DNA from: Sinorhizobium sp. RAC02
GTDB lineage: Bacteria; Pseudomonadota; Alphaproteobacteria; Rhizobiales; Rhizobiaceae
Assembly: GCF_001713395.1 (NCBI RefSeq)
Contig: NZ_CP016450.1
Coordinates: 3,048,001 to 3,112,000 of the forward strand
Reading direction: 5' to 3'
Length of the DNA: 64,000 nt
Shown here: in pieces, positions 53,877-63,827 of the stretch
Position numbering within the stretch: position 1 is the stretch's first letter
Layout: every line of letters starts with the position of its first letter
Translations under genes and position numbers: made by a program
The notes under the pieces: model-generated
Databases searched by the model: none
What the model saw: only the letters and a program-made list of their open reading frames with translations
What the model was told of the DNA's origin: nothing

Positions 53877-55012
53877 CGGAAGGTCTTCCTCGGATCAAAG
53901 GCGTCACGCGTCGCTTCGCCGACGAAGATCAACAGCGACAGCATGATGGACATGACGGCGAAAGCGGTGAAGCCGAGCCACGGGGCCTGGAGATTGTTCT
54001 TACCCTGCGCGATCAGTTCACCCAGCGACGGCGCGCCAGGCGGCATGCCAAGGCCCAGGAAGTCGAGCGAGGTGAGCGTGGTGATCGAGCCGGAGAGGAT
54101 GAACGGCAGGAAGGTCAGCGTCGCGACCATCGCGTTTGGCAGGAGATGCCGGACCATGATCGTGATGTTGCCGACACCAAGCGCACGCGCAGCGCGCACA
54201 TACTCGAAATTACGGGCGCGCAGGAATTCCGCGCGCACCACGCCGACGAAGCCGACCCAGGAAAACAGCAGCATGATGCCGAGCAGGATCCAGAAGCCGG
54301 GCGGCAGGATCGAGGCGATGATCAGCAGGATGTAGAGCACAGGCATCGAAGACCAGATTTCGATGACGCGCTGCAGCAGGAGATCGGTCCAGCCGCCGAA
54401 ATAGCCTTGTACGGCGCCGGCCGTGACCCCGACAATGGCCGAGGCAATGGTGAGCGCCAAGCCGAACAGCACCGAGATGCGAAACCCGTAGATCGCGCGG
54501 GCGAGCACGTCGCGCGCCTGATCATCGGTGCCGAGCCAGTTGAGGCTGTTCCAGGTGCAGTTCGGGTCCGCTGCGCCGCCCGGATAACCCGAGCAACGCT
54601 CTGTCTCGTCCATCAGCCAGAAGGGCTTGGTCGGCGCGGAACGGGGAATGTTGGAATTGGTCGTGCTGTAAGAATAGCGGATCGGCGGCCAAATCATCCA
54701 GCCGTTCGCATTGATTTCTTCCTTGATGAAATCCGAGGAGTAGTCCGTTTCCGCCAGGAAGCCGCCGAACTTTTCCTCCGGATAGTCGATGACCACGGGG
54801 AAGAGCAGTTCGCCCTTATAGGACGCCATGATCGGCCGGTCATTGGCGATGAACTCGGCAAACAGGCTGAGCACGAAGATGATCAGGAAGATCCAGAGCG
54901 ACCAGTAGCCGCGGCGGTTCGCCTTGAAGTTTTCCCAGCGACGCAGATTGGTCGGATTAAGCAAGCCCTTGTGCGACGGTGCTACGGGTTTTGCATCGGT
55001 AACGGCACTCAT
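53873..55012 (-). CDS. yejE: Peptide/muropeptide ABC importer permease YejE
   Basis: A permease of 379 residues with a long N-terminal cytoplasmic segment, one helix (SLWIFLIIFVLSLFAEFIA), a large periplasmic loop (residues 60-170) and five further helices. EFLRARNFEYVRAARALGVGN is the ATPase-coupling EAA loop. The ATG at 55012 is eight bases after GGAGGG; a GTG at 55015 is also possible. It overlaps the yejB stop. Confidence 0.9.
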   Translation of the reverse strand: MSAVTDAKPVAPSHKGLLNPTNLRRWENFKANRRGYWSLWIFLIIFVLSLFAEFIANDRPIMASYKGELLFPVVIDYPEEKFGGFLAETDYSSDFIKEEINANGWMIWPPIRYSYSTTNSNIPRSAPTKPFWLMDETERCSGYPGGAADPNCTWNSLNWLGTDDQARDVLARAIYGFRISVLFGLALTIASAIVGVTAGAVQGYFGGWTDLLLQRVIEIWSSMPVLYILLIIASILPPGFWILLGIMLLFSWVGFVGVVRAEFLRARNFEYVRAARALGVGNITIMVRHLLPNAMVATLTFLPFILSGSITTLTSLDFLGLGMPPGAPSLGELIAQGKNNLQAPWLGFTAFAVMSIMLSLLIFVGEATRDAFDPRKTFR

Positions 55013-56088
55013 CACACATCCCTCCGCTCGAAATCGATGCGCGGATCGACCCAGGTATAGAGAAGGTCGGAAATGAGACTGACGACGAGGCCCATCAGCG
55101 AAAAGATGAAGAGCGTGGCGAAGACGATGGGATAGTCCCGCTTCATGATGGATTCATAGCCGAGGCGGCCAAGGCCATCGAGCGAGAAGATGTATTCGAT
55201 GAGCAGCGATCCGGTGAAGAAGGCCGAGATGAAGGCGCCGGGGAAACCGGCGATGATGATCAGCATGGCGTTGCGAAAGACGTGACCATAGAGCACCTGG
55301 TTCTCGGTCAGGCCCTTGGCGCGCGCTGTCGTGACGTACTGCTTCTTGATCTCGTCGATGAAGGAGTTTTTCGTCAGAAGCGTCGTCGTGGCGAAGGCCG
55401 AGAGCAGCAGCGTGATCAGCGGCAGGGTCATGTGCCACAAATAGTCGAGCGGCTTCTGCCACCAGGCCAGGCTGTCGAAATTGTCAGAGACAATGCCGCG
55501 CAGCGGAAACCAGTCGAAGAACGAGCCGCCGGCAAAAAGCACGATCAGCAGGATGCCGAAGAGGAAGCTCGGCACCGCATAGCCGACGATGATGATGCCG
55601 GACGTCCACACGTCAAAGGCCGACCCGTCCTTCACCGCCTTGTGGATGCCGAGCGGAATGGAAATCGCGTAGGACAGGATGAGGATCCAGATGCCGAGCG
55701 AGATGGAGACCGGCATCTTCTGGGCGATAAGGTCGATCACGGAGGTGTTGCGGAAGAAGCTCTCGCCGAAATCGAAGCGGAGATAATCCCACATCATCGT
55801 GACGAAGCGTTCGAGCGGCGGCTTGTCGAAACCGAACTGCTTTTCCAGCTTGGCGATGAATTCCGGATCAAGCCCCTGAGAGCCGCGGTAGGCACCATCC
55901 TGGCCGGTACTCTGCAGCATTTCGCCGCCGCCGGAAAGCCGGTCGCCAGAGCTCTGGCTGGTCAGGTCGGAGATCACCTGCTCAACCGGGCCACCCGGCG
56001 CGAACTGCACGATGGCGAAGGAAATCGCCATGATGCCGAGGATCGTCGGGATCATCAGCAGGAGGCGACGTAGGATATAGGCACCCAT
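55012..56088 (-). CDS. yejB: Peptide/muropeptide ABC importer permease YejB
   Basis: A 358-residue DppB-type permease. First helix [20 protein letters not shown], a periplasmic loop including [33 protein letters not shown], and the coupling loop [22 protein letters not shown] are characteristic of YejB. It pairs with YejE. The gene is 235 bases from yejA; that gap shows no terminator, so the whole set is probably one operon. Confidence 0.9.
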   Translation of the reverse strand: MGAYILRRLLLMIPTILGIMAISFAIVQFAPGGPVEQVISDLTSQSSGDRLSGGGEMLQSTGQDGAYRGSQGLDPEFIAKLEKQFGFDKPPLERFVTMMWDYLRFDFGESFFRNTSVIDLIAQKMPVSISLGIWILILSYAISIPLGIHKAVKDGSAFDVWTSGIIIVGYAVPSFLFGILLIVLFAGGSFFDWFPLRGIVSDNFDSLAWWQKPLDYLWHMTLPLITLLLSAFATTTLLTKNSFIDEIKKQYVTTARAKGLTENQVLYGHVFRNAMLIIIAGFPGAFISAFFTGSLLIEYIFSLDGLGRLGYESIMKRDYPIVFATLFIFSLMGLVVSLISDLLYTWVDPRIDFERRDV

Positions 56089-56323
56089 CAGCGGATCCCC
56101 GCCAGCATCTGTCGCCGGCCTCGTGCAATCTCGGGCGCAAAACCGCTTCGCACTCGTGTCGGATGTGCTTTCGCACGCCGCGTGGATGTCCAGTCGGTCA
56201 AGCCCAACCCTTCCCGTTTCGCCGTTGCATGTTCCGCAGACCGGCAGGCCCCGCCGACGCGCGGCGAGGGTGATTCGTCGTCGCTATATGGAGCCCAGCC
56301 GGCCTTGCGGCGCAAGCCCCGGC

Positions 56324-58174
56324 TCATTTCGCGGCATTTTTCGACCACCACACATCCGGGAAGCCAATGCCGTAGTAGGGCAGTTCTTGCGGATGGGTCA
56401 GGTGGTTCCAGTAGGCGACGCGCTGCGCCTTGGAGTAGAAAAGCGGTATGACGTAGTGATGCGCCAGCAGCACGCGGTCTAGCGCACGGGTCGTCGCGAT
56501 CAGCTCGTCCCGGTCAGACGCGAAGATGATTTTCTTGATCAGGTCGTCGATCGCCGGATCAGCAATGCCGGCATAGTTCTTCGAGCCCGGCTGGTCGACC
56601 GAGGCCGAACCCCAGTAGTCGCTTTGCTCGTTGCCCGGCACCAGGGTCTGCGCCCAGATGCCATAGATCATGTCATAATCGAAGCTTCGAACGCGGTTGG
56701 TGTATTGCGAGGCGTCGACGGTGCGCATGCGGGCATCGATGCCGATCTTCTTTACGCTGTTGACGAAGGGCGAAACCGTGCGCTCGAAGGAGGGGTTGGA
56801 AAGAAGAATCTCGAAGCCGAAAGGCTCGCTGGTCTTCGAATTCACCAGCTTATTTCCCTTCAGCTCGTAGCCGGCCTCCTTAAAGAGGGCGAGTGCCTTG
56901 CGCAGGTTTTCGCGCACCTTCTGCGTATCGCCATTGACGGGGTTGGTGTAGGGCGTGGTGAAGACGGCGGCGGGAACCTTGTCCTTCAGTTCGTCCAGAA
57001 TCTCCTTCTCGCGGCCCTCGGGCAGGCCGGAGGAGGCAAGCTCGGTGTTCCAGAAGTAGCTGTCGACGCGCTGGTAGGCATTGTGGGCGAGGTTGCGGTT
57101 CAGATCTTCGAAGTCGAAGGCGTAGTTCAGTGCCTCACGCACCCTCTGGTCCTTGAATTTGTCGCGGCGCAGGTTCGGCACGAAGGCCTGCATGATGCCG
57201 GTGGCACGTAGCGGATTCTCGATCGCCTCGCGCACCACGCGGCCATCCTTCACGGCCGGAAAATCATAGCGAGTCGCCCAATTGCTAGCGCTGTTGTCTC
57301 GGTAGAAGTCGACGTTGCCGCCGCGGAAAGCCTCGAACTCAACGGTCTTGTCGTTGAAGAACGTGTAGGTGATCGTGCCGAAATTGTGCTGACCGACATT
57401 CACGTTGAGGTCCTTGCCCCAGTAATCGTCTCGTCGCTCGAAGCGGATGGAACCGCCGGCCTGAAATGACGCTATCTTGTACGGCCCGGAGCCCATAACC
57501 GGCTCCAGCGTTGTCTTGCTGATATCACGCTTGTTGCCCTTGCCGTCCTGACCTTCCCACCAATGCTTGGGAATGATCGGAAACTGGCCAAGAATGTTCG
57601 GCAGTTCGCGGTTGTTCTTCTCGTCGAAGTGGAAGGTAATATCACGCTCGCCGGTTTTTTCGGCTGACACTACATGGCGATAGTAGTTGGCGAACAGCGG
57701 ATGGTGCTCCTTCACCATGTCGAAGGAATAGACCACATCCTCCGGCGCCACCGGCTTGCCGTCCGCCCACTTCGCCTCCGCGCGAAGCCGAAAGGTGGCA
57801 GACGAAATGTCGTCCGGATAAGAAACGCCCTCGGCCAGCAGGCCGTAGGAGGCGGTGATCTCGTCCTCGGCGGATTTTAGCAGCGTATCGAAGACGAGTG
57901 ATGTAACAGCAGTCGCCGGTTCGCCCTTCGAAAGGACCGGGTTGAACGTGTCGTAGGTGCCGCTTTCGGAGAGTTTCAGTTCGCCGCCCTTCGGCGCATC
58001 GGGATTGACGTAATCGAAGCGCTCAAAACCGTTCGGGTGCTTCAGCTCGCCGATCGTCGAGATGCCGCTGCGCCAGACCGGTTCTTTCGTTTCCTGGGCC
58101 TTCGCGCCGGTCGCGACCGCCAGTGACAAAGCCAGCGCCGCTGTGAACAAGGTTCTCCCGAAGGCTGAGTGCAT
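56324..58174 (-). CDS. yejA: Peptide/muropeptide-binding protein YejA
   Basis: A 616-residue family-5 periplasmic binding protein. The signal peptide ends AKA-Q (about residue 27); mature start ISTIGELKHPNGFERFDYVNPDAPKGGELKL is the YejA hallmark. The C-terminal LPYYGIGFPDVWW is also conserved. In Agrobacterium the related YepA/YejBEF system imports peptidoglycan fragments; in enterobacteria YejABEF imports microcin C peptides. ATG at 58174 with AAAGGGA; longer in-frame starts reach the mepA promoter region and are rejected. Confidence 0.92.
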   Translation of the reverse strand: MHSAFGRTLFTAALALSLAVATGAKAQETKEPVWRSGISTIGELKHPNGFERFDYVNPDAPKGGELKLSESGTYDTFNPVLSKGEPATAVTSLVFDTLLKSAEDEITASYGLLAEGVSYPDDISSATFRLRAEAKWADGKPVAPEDVVYSFDMVKEHHPLFANYYRHVVSAEKTGERDITFHFDEKNNRELPNILGQFPIIPKHWWEGQDGKGNKRDISKTTLEPVMGSGPYKIASFQAGGSIRFERRDDYWGKDLNVNVGQHNFGTITYTFFNDKTVEFEAFRGGNVDFYRDNSASNWATRYDFPAVKDGRVVREAIENPLRATGIMQAFVPNLRRDKFKDQRVREALNYAFDFEDLNRNLAHNAYQRVDSYFWNTELASSGLPEGREKEILDELKDKVPAAVFTTPYTNPVNGDTQKVRENLRKALALFKEAGYELKGNKLVNSKTSEPFGFEILLSNPSFERTVSPFVNSVKKIGIDARMRTVDASQYTNRVRSFDYDMIYGIWAQTLVPGNEQSDYWGSASVDQPGSKNYAGIADPAIDDLIKKIIFASDRDELIATTRALDRVLLAHHYVIPLFYSKAQRVAYWNHLTHPQELPYYGIGFPDVWWSKNAAK

Positions 58175-58354
58175 GCCAATTCCCTTTCCGTGATTTCGCC
58201 GGAGCTTGCAGCAGAGAATAGGCAAAATCCGGGCAAATGACAGGCCTGCCATCAAAGCGGCTGTTTTTGCCGCGCCTATTCGGGGCACCGATTCACTTCC
58301 GCGAAAGGATGATCCTTTAACCTTTCGCAACGATTGCGACTTCGAGACCGGACA

Positions 58355-59422
58355 ATGCCCGTGCATACCCTGATTTCCCGCCTGACCACCTGCCTGATCG
58401 CCGCCGGCCTTGCGCTGACCGCACTTGCCCAGCCACTGGCTGCCGAAGAACGCCCCGCCAAGGAGCTTTTCGGATCAAAACGGCTGCCGGCCAAGATGGC
58501 GACGGCCTCCTATGGCTCCTATGCCAAGGGCTGCATTGCCGGCGCGGTGGCGATCCCGACGGACGGCCCGGCCTGGCAGGCGATGCGCCTGTCGCGCAAC
58601 CGGCGCTGGGGCCATCCGCAGATGATCGCGCTTCTGGAAGAGTTCTCCCAGGACGCCCAGCAACTCGGCTGGCCGGGGCTTTTGCTCGGCGATATTTCGC
58701 AGCCGCGCGGCGGACCGATGCTGTCGGGCCATGCCTCGCATCAGGTCGGTCTCGATGCCGACATCTGGTTCACGCCGATGCCTGACCGGCGACTGTCCGC
58801 ACAGGAGCGCGACGAACTGCCCTTCACCTCCATGCTCGACAAGAGCAAGTTCCTGACGGTCGATTCGCGGCGCTGGACCTCCACCCATGCCCGTCTCGTC
58901 ATGAAGGCGGCGAGCTATCCACAGGTCGAGCGCGTCTTCGTCAATCCGGCGATCAAGAAGAAGCTCTGCGACACCTGGCAGGGCGACCGTTCGCTGCTCG
59001 GCAAGGTGCGGCCGATCTACGGCCATGACGAGCACTTCCACATCCGTATCAAGTGCCCGGAAGGGGTCGCGGGCTGCAAGCCGCAGGCGAAGGTGGCAGC
59101 CGGCGACGGCTGCGATGCCTCGCTTGACTGGTGGTTCACCAAGGAGCCATGGGCAAAGCCCAAACCGAAGAAGGACGCCAAGCCCGTCAAGCCCTGGTAC
59201 CTCAAGCTCTCGGACCTGCCGAAGGCGTGCGGCACGGTGCTCGCCGGCGCCTCGCCGGCCTCCGAGCAGGAGGTGACCTATCAGGGCAATGGCGGCAACT
59301 CGACGGCGCTCGCCTTCTCGAGCGGCGGCGGAAGTGCAGGCCGCACGATCGAATCGGTCATTGCCGCCGACACCGCGCTGCCCGCCATCGTGCCGATCCC
59401 GATTCCGCGCCCGCTTCAATAG
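58355..59422 (+). CDS. mepA: Penicillin-insensitive murein endopeptidase MepA
   Basis: A 355-residue periplasmic LAS-type metallopeptidase cutting D-Ala-mDAP cross-links in peptidoglycan. The signal peptide ends LAA (about residue 30). Zinc ligands are in SGHASHQVGLDADIW (His126, Asp134) and YGHDEHFHIRIKCP (His223, His226, His228). The C-terminal 60 residues (after EQEVTYQ) are Gly/Ser- and then Pro/Ile-rich. It is divergent from yejA, joining fragment release to fragment uptake. Confidence 0.92.
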   Translation: MPVHTLISRLTTCLIAAGLALTALAQPLAAEERPAKELFGSKRLPAKMATASYGSYAKGCIAGAVAIPTDGPAWQAMRLSRNRRWGHPQMIALLEEFSQDAQQLGWPGLLLGDISQPRGGPMLSGHASHQVGLDADIWFTPMPDRRLSAQERDELPFTSMLDKSKFLTVDSRRWTSTHARLVMKAASYPQVERVFVNPAIKKKLCDTWQGDRSLLGKVRPIYGHDEHFHIRIKCPEGVAGCKPQAKVAAGDGCDASLDWWFTKEPWAKPKPKKDAKPVKPWYLKLSDLPKACGTVLAGASPASEQEVTYQGNGGNSTALAFSSGGGSAGRTIESVIAADTALPAIVPIPIPRPLQ

Positions 59423-59505
59423 GCGATCCGGCGGTGGGGCTTTTCAAGGCTCCGCCGCTTTTGTATAAGGCGTTCAAATCGATTTAAAACCTTCGGGGAA
59501 CGCCC

Positions 59506-59886
59506 ATGTCGCGCCAGAAATGCATCGCGCTCATCGCCCATGATGAAAAGAAGGACGACATGGCGGCCTTCGCGCTGCAGAACGAAAAGGTGCTGGCGCA
59601 GGCAAGAATCGTCGCCACCGGCACGACCGGCGGCCGGGTGCTGGAAGCCTGCCCCAGCCTCGACGTGACCCGGCTGAAGAGCGGCCCGCTCGGTGGCGAC
59701 CAGCAGATCGGCGCACTGATTGCGACCGGCGAGGTCGATCTCCTGATCTTCTTCGTCGATCCGCTCACCCCCATGCCGCATGACGTGGACGTCAAGGCGT
59801 TGATGCGGCTTGCCATCGTCTACGACATTCCGATGGCGCTGAACCGGGCGACGGCCGAACACCTGCTCGACTTTGCCGGCGATTGA
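59506..59886 (+). CDS. mgsA: Methylglyoxal synthase
   Basis: A 126-residue enzyme converting dihydroxyacetone phosphate to methylglyoxal plus phosphate, bypassing lower glycolysis. [13 protein letters not shown], the phosphate loop [23 protein letters not shown] and [18 protein letters not shown] (catalytic Asp and His) are all present. GGGGAA precedes the ATG. Glucokinase follows 64 bases downstream. Confidence 0.94.
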   Translation: MSRQKCIALIAHDEKKDDMAAFALQNEKVLAQARIVATGTTGGRVLEACPSLDVTRLKSGPLGGDQQIGALIATGEVDLLIFFVDPLTPMPHDVDVKALMRLAIVYDIPMALNRATAEHLLDFAGD

Positions 59887-59950
59887 CGGCAACCTCTGCC
59901 GCAGATAGGCGAAAAGCAGCACATCCACGCGAAAAGAACGGGACAGCTTG

Positions 59951-60976
59951 ATGGCAAGGCCGAGCGACAACGAAACGAACCTCCCCTTCCCCATCCTCGT
60001 CGGCGATATCGGCGGCACCAATGCGCGTTTCGCGCTGCTGGTCGACGTCTTCGCCGAGCCGAAACAGTTTCCGATCGTCCAGACTGCCGACTTTGCCAAT
60101 ATCGACGATGCGCTCCAGCAGTGCATCCTCGACAAGAGCTCGGTCCAGCCGCGCTCGGCGATCCTGGCGCTCGCCGGCCCGATCGAGGGCGACGAAGTGC
60201 CCTTGACCAACTGCCCCTGGGTGGTGCGGCCGCGTGACATGATCGCCAATCTCGGCTTCGAGGATGTGTTGCTCGTCAACGATTTCGAGGCGCAGGCGCT
60301 CGCTACTGCCTCGCTCGGCGAGGGCGACCGCGAAAAAATCGGCCCCGGGATCGAGCGCAACGCCGCCTCGCGCGCCGTGCTCGGCCCCGGCACCGGGCTC
60401 GGCGTTGCCGGCCTCGTCCACGCCCGCCACACCTGGTTCCCGGTTCCCGGCGAAGGCGGCCATGTCGATGTCGGCCCGCGCAGCGAGCGCGACTACCAGA
60501 TCTGGCCGTTCCTGGAGCCGATCGAGGGCCGCATCTCCGCCGAACAACTGCTGTGCGGCCGTGGCATCATGAACATCTACCGCGCCATCTCCGCCGCCGA
60601 CGGCGTCGACGCGCCGCTCGCCACGCCTGCCGACGTGACATCCAAGGCGCTGGCACAAGAGGGCCGCGCGGCGATCGAGACCGTCTCGCTGTTTTCGACC
60701 TATCTCGGCCGCGTCGCCGGCGACATGGCGATGATCTTCATGGCGAAAGGCGGCGTGTTCCTCGCCGGCGGCATCTCGCAAAAAATCCTGCCCGCATTGC
60801 GCGGACCGGAGTTCCGCGCCGCTTTCGAGGACAAAGCACCGCACAGCGCGCTCTTGAAATCGATCCCGACCTATGTGGTCACCCACCCGGTCGCGGCCCT
60901 TGCCGGTCTTGCCGCTTTCGCGCGCATGCCGGACCGTTTTGGTGTTGCAACCGAGGGACGCCACTGGAAAAGGTGA
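59951..60976 (+). CDS. glk: Glucokinase
   Basis: A 341-residue ROK-distant, bacterial-type glucokinase (Glk family). ATP-binding [15 protein letters not shown] is at residues 15-29, LANFGF-like [13 protein letters not shown] marks the sugar-binding Asp, and [32 protein letters not shown] carries the Glu/His site. It feeds Entner-Doudoroff metabolism with glucose 6-phosphate. The ATG at 59951 is preferred over a TTG three bases earlier. Confidence 0.93.
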   Translation: MARPSDNETNLPFPILVGDIGGTNARFALLVDVFAEPKQFPIVQTADFANIDDALQQCILDKSSVQPRSAILALAGPIEGDEVPLTNCPWVVRPRDMIANLGFEDVLLVNDFEAQALATASLGEGDREKIGPGIERNAASRAVLGPGTGLGVAGLVHARHTWFPVPGEGGHVDVGPRSERDYQIWPFLEPIEGRISAEQLLCGRGIMNIYRAISAADGVDAPLATPADVTSKALAQEGRAAIETVSLFSTYLGRVAGDMAMIFMAKGGVFLAGGISQKILPALRGPEFRAAFEDKAPHSALLKSIPTYVVTHPVAALAGLAAFARMPDRFGVATEGRHWKR

Positions 60977-61090
60977 GGCACCGGACGGCGCTTCGAGGCG
61001 TCGCGGACTCGCCAAAGGGGGGCCGGCGTCCTATAGAGCGGCCAACAGATCGGCTCAGGCCGGTCGAGACCGTGCAGGAAAGTCAGATTA

Positions 61091-62884
61091 TTGGCCGATA
61101 AGAGTCGAACCGAGCGCCCCCATGTCAGCTCCGACACCGTCGCCACCGTGCTCAAGCGCATCATCGCCGAAAATGGCCGCGAGCACGTCCGCGGCTATGT
61201 GATCGCCATTCTTTGCCTGGCCGTGGTGGCCGGTACGACCGGCTTTACCGCCTGGATCATGGAAGCGGTGGTCAACGAGGCCTTCGCCAACAAGCGCGCC
61301 GACCTCGTCGCCATCATCTGCGTCTCGATCTTCATTGCCTTCGTGCTGCGCGGCTTTGCCACCTATTTCCAGGCCGTCATCCTGTCGAAGATCGGCAACA
61401 ACATCGTCGCGCGTTACCAGCGACGCCTCTATTCGCATCTGATGGCGCTCAGCGTCGGCTTTTTCAACGAGTCGCGCTCGGCCTACCTTGCCGCCCAGAT
61501 CAGCCAGAACGTCACGGGCATCCGCGACGTGCTCAATATGACGGTGACCTCCGTCGCCCGCGATTTCCTGACCCTCGTCGCCCTCATCGGCGTGATGATC
61601 TCCAAGGACTGGCTGCTGACGCTGATCGTCTTCGTCATCGCGCCGCCGCTGATCCTCGGCCTGCGTTATGTTTCCAGGCGCCTGCGCAGCGCGACACGCG
61701 AATCCGTCGAGCTCAACAGCCACGTTCTCGGCGCCATGCAGGAAACCATCCAGGGCATCGCCATCGTCAAGGCCTTCACCATGGAGGGCCAGCTCAGGAC
61801 GAAGGTCGAGGGCATCATCGACCGGGCCGAGAGCCGCTCCAACCGCATCGCGCGGCTGACCGAGCGCACCGCGCCGATGACCGAAACCTTCGCCGGCTTT
61901 GCCATTTCCGGCGTGCTCGCCTATGCGGCCTACCGCTCGATCTATGGCGGCGTGCTGCCGGGTGCCTTCTTCTCCTTCGTGACGGCCCTGCTGATGGCCT
62001 ATGACCCGGCCAAGCGCCTTGCCCGCCTGCAGGTCTCGATGGAGCGCGCAGTCGTGAACGCCCGGATGATCTACGAGATCCTCGATCTGCAACCGCGCCA
62101 GGCCGACCGGCCGGATGCCAAGCCGCTCGACATCTCCGACGCCACGATCACCTTCCAGAATGTGCGCTTCGGCTATTCGGAGACCGAGACGATCCTGAAG
62201 GGCGTGACCTTCACCGCCGAGGGCGGCAAGACGACCGCGCTCGTCGGCCCGTCCGGCGCCGGCAAGTCGACGGTGATCAGCCTCATTCCGCGCTTCTACG
62301 ATCCGGTAGAGGGCGAGATCCTAATCGACGGCCAGGACATCGCCCATGTCACCAAGCAGTCGCTCAGGAACGCCATCGCCTACGTTTCGCAGCAGCCCTA
62401 TCTGTTCGAAGGCACGATCCGCGACAACATCCGCTACGGCCGCCCGGACGCGACGGATGCGGACATCGAGGAAGCCGCGCGCCACGCCTATGCGCACGAT
62501 TTCATTCTCGCCCAGCCGCTCGGCTACGAGACGCCCGTCGGCGAAAATGGCGTGACGCTTTCCGGCGGCCAGCGCCAGCGGCTGTCGATCGCCCGCGCGC
62601 TGGTGCGCAATGCGCCGATCCTGCTGCTCGACGAGGCAACCTCGGCGCTCGACACCGAATCGGAACAGGCCGTGCAGAAGGCGCTGGACGAAGCGATGAG
62701 CGGGCGCACTGTCGTCGTCATCGCGCACCGGCTGTCGACGGTCGTGCGCGCCGACAAGATCATCGTGATGCAGGACGGCAAGGTCGCCGAAGAGGGCTCG
62801 CATGAGGCGCTTGCAGGCCGCGACAACGGCCTCTACGCTCGCCTCAACAGCCTCCAGGCACCGGCGGGCATCACCGGCAAGTAG
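61091..62884 (+). CDS. ABC exporter, fused permease and ATPase (MsbA-like)
   Basis: A 597-residue half-transporter. The membrane domain (about residues 30-330, six helices) contains [20 protein letters not shown] and [19 protein letters not shown]. The ATPase domain has Walker [10 protein letters not shown], the signature LSGGQRQR and Walker [12 protein letters not shown], plus the His of AHRLSTV. Lipid A or lipid export is plausible from similarity to MsbA. Start is a TTG at 61091 ([10 protein letters not shown]); no ATG or GTG is in frame nearby and AGGAAA lies 12 bases upstream. Confidence 0.88.
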   Translation: MADKSRTERPHVSSDTVATVLKRIIAENGREHVRGYVIAILCLAVVAGTTGFTAWIMEAVVNEAFANKRADLVAIICVSIFIAFVLRGFATYFQAVILSKIGNNIVARYQRRLYSHLMALSVGFFNESRSAYLAAQISQNVTGIRDVLNMTVTSVARDFLTLVALIGVMISKDWLLTLIVFVIAPPLILGLRYVSRRLRSATRESVELNSHVLGAMQETIQGIAIVKAFTMEGQLRTKVEGIIDRAESRSNRIARLTERTAPMTETFAGFAISGVLAYAAYRSIYGGVLPGAFFSFVTALLMAYDPAKRLARLQVSMERAVVNARMIYEILDLQPRQADRPDAKPLDISDATITFQNVRFGYSETETILKGVTFTAEGGKTTALVGPSGAGKSTVISLIPRFYDPVEGEILIDGQDIAHVTKQSLRNAIAYVSQQPYLFEGTIRDNIRYGRPDATDADIEEAARHAYAHDFILAQPLGYETPVGENGVTLSGGQRQRLSIARALVRNAPILLLDEATSALDTESEQAVQKALDEAMSGRTVVVIAHRLSTVVRADKIIVMQDGKVAEEGSHEALAGRDNGLYARLNSLQAPAGITGK

Positions 62885-62939
62885 AGCAGTTCCAGCAAAA
62901 GCGTTGCGCGGTTTTGCGTTCGGGATTGCGTGAAAACAA
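62885..62939 (+). repeat. Dispersed rhizobial intergenic repeat
   Basis: The sequence with AGCAGTTCCAGCAAAAGCG, GCGGTTTTGCGTTCGG and ATTGCGTGAAAACAAA resembles a mosaic repeat found in many copies in rhizobial genomes. It can fold partly through GCAAAA/TTTTGC. It sits directly after the exporter stop and before dapB. Recognition is from memory of its form, without a search. Confidence 0.5.
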
Positions 62940-62982
62940 AAGTAAGGAGCGTGTAAGCGCTCCAGACAGTAGGGACGGGACA

Positions 62983-63801
62983 ATGAGCGGCAACGCAATG
63001 AAGCTGGTCGTCGTGGGCGCTGCGGGCCGCATGGGCCAGACGCTGATCCGGACGATCCACGCCATCGAGGGCGCGGAGGTGTTTGCCGCGATCGAACGCG
63101 AGGGATCGCCCTTCATCGGCCGTGATGCCGGCGAACTCGCCGGCCTCGGCCCGATCGGCGTCAAGATCACCGACAAGCCGCTGGAAGCCTTCGTCGCGGC
63201 AGAAGGCGTGCTCGACTTCACTGCACCGGCTGCATCCATCGAATTTTCCGGTCTCGCCGCCCAGGCGCGCATCGTGCATGTGATCGGCACCACCGGCTGC
63301 TCGGCCGCGGATGACGAGAAGATCAAGGCCGCCGCCCGCCATGCCCGCATCGTCAAATCCGGCAATATGAGCCTCGGCGTCAACCTGCTCGGCGTGCTGA
63401 CGGAAACCGCCGCACGGGCGCTTGGCCCCACCGACTGGGACATCGAAGTGCTGGAAATGCACCACAAGTACAAGGTCGATGCACCCTCCGGCACCGCCCT
63501 GCTGCTCGGCAATGCCGCCGCCAAGGGCCGCGGCATTTCGCTTGCCGAGAATTCCGTGCGCGTGCGCGACGGCCATACCGGCCCGCGCCCTGCCGGCACG
63601 ATCGGCTTTGCGACGCTGCGCGGCGGCTCGGTCATCGGCGACCACTCGGTGATGATAGCCGGCGAAGGCGAGATGGTGACGCTGTCGCACAGCGCGACCG
63701 ACCGCTCGATTTTTGCGCGCGGCGCGGTGCAGGCGGCCCTCTGGGCGCGCGACAGGAAACCCGGCCTCTATTCCATGCTCGACGTGCTCGGGCTCAACTG
63801 A
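62983..63801 (+). CDS. dapB: 4-hydroxy-tetrahydrodipicolinate reductase
   Basis: A 272-residue enzyme of lysine and diaminopimelate synthesis, using NAD(P)H. N-terminal [12 protein letters not shown] binds the cofactor; the substrate site shows [19 protein letters not shown] with catalytic His-His-Lys. [19 protein letters not shown] is typical. ATG at 62983 (MSGNAMKL) has AGGGACGGG upstream; an internal ATG at 62998 is less likely. Confidence 0.95.
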   Translation: MSGNAMKLVVVGAAGRMGQTLIRTIHAIEGAEVFAAIEREGSPFIGRDAGELAGLGPIGVKITDKPLEAFVAAEGVLDFTAPAASIEFSGLAAQARIVHVIGTTGCSAADDEKIKAAARHARIVKSGNMSLGVNLLGVLTETAARALGPTDWDIEVLEMHHKYKVDAPSGTALLLGNAAAKGRGISLAENSVRVRDGHTGPRPAGTIGFATLRGGSVIGDHSVMIAGEGEMVTLSHSATDRSIFARGAVQAALWARDRKPGLYSMLDVLGLN

Positions 63802-63827
63802 AATCCAACACTCGGGAGACAGACCAT

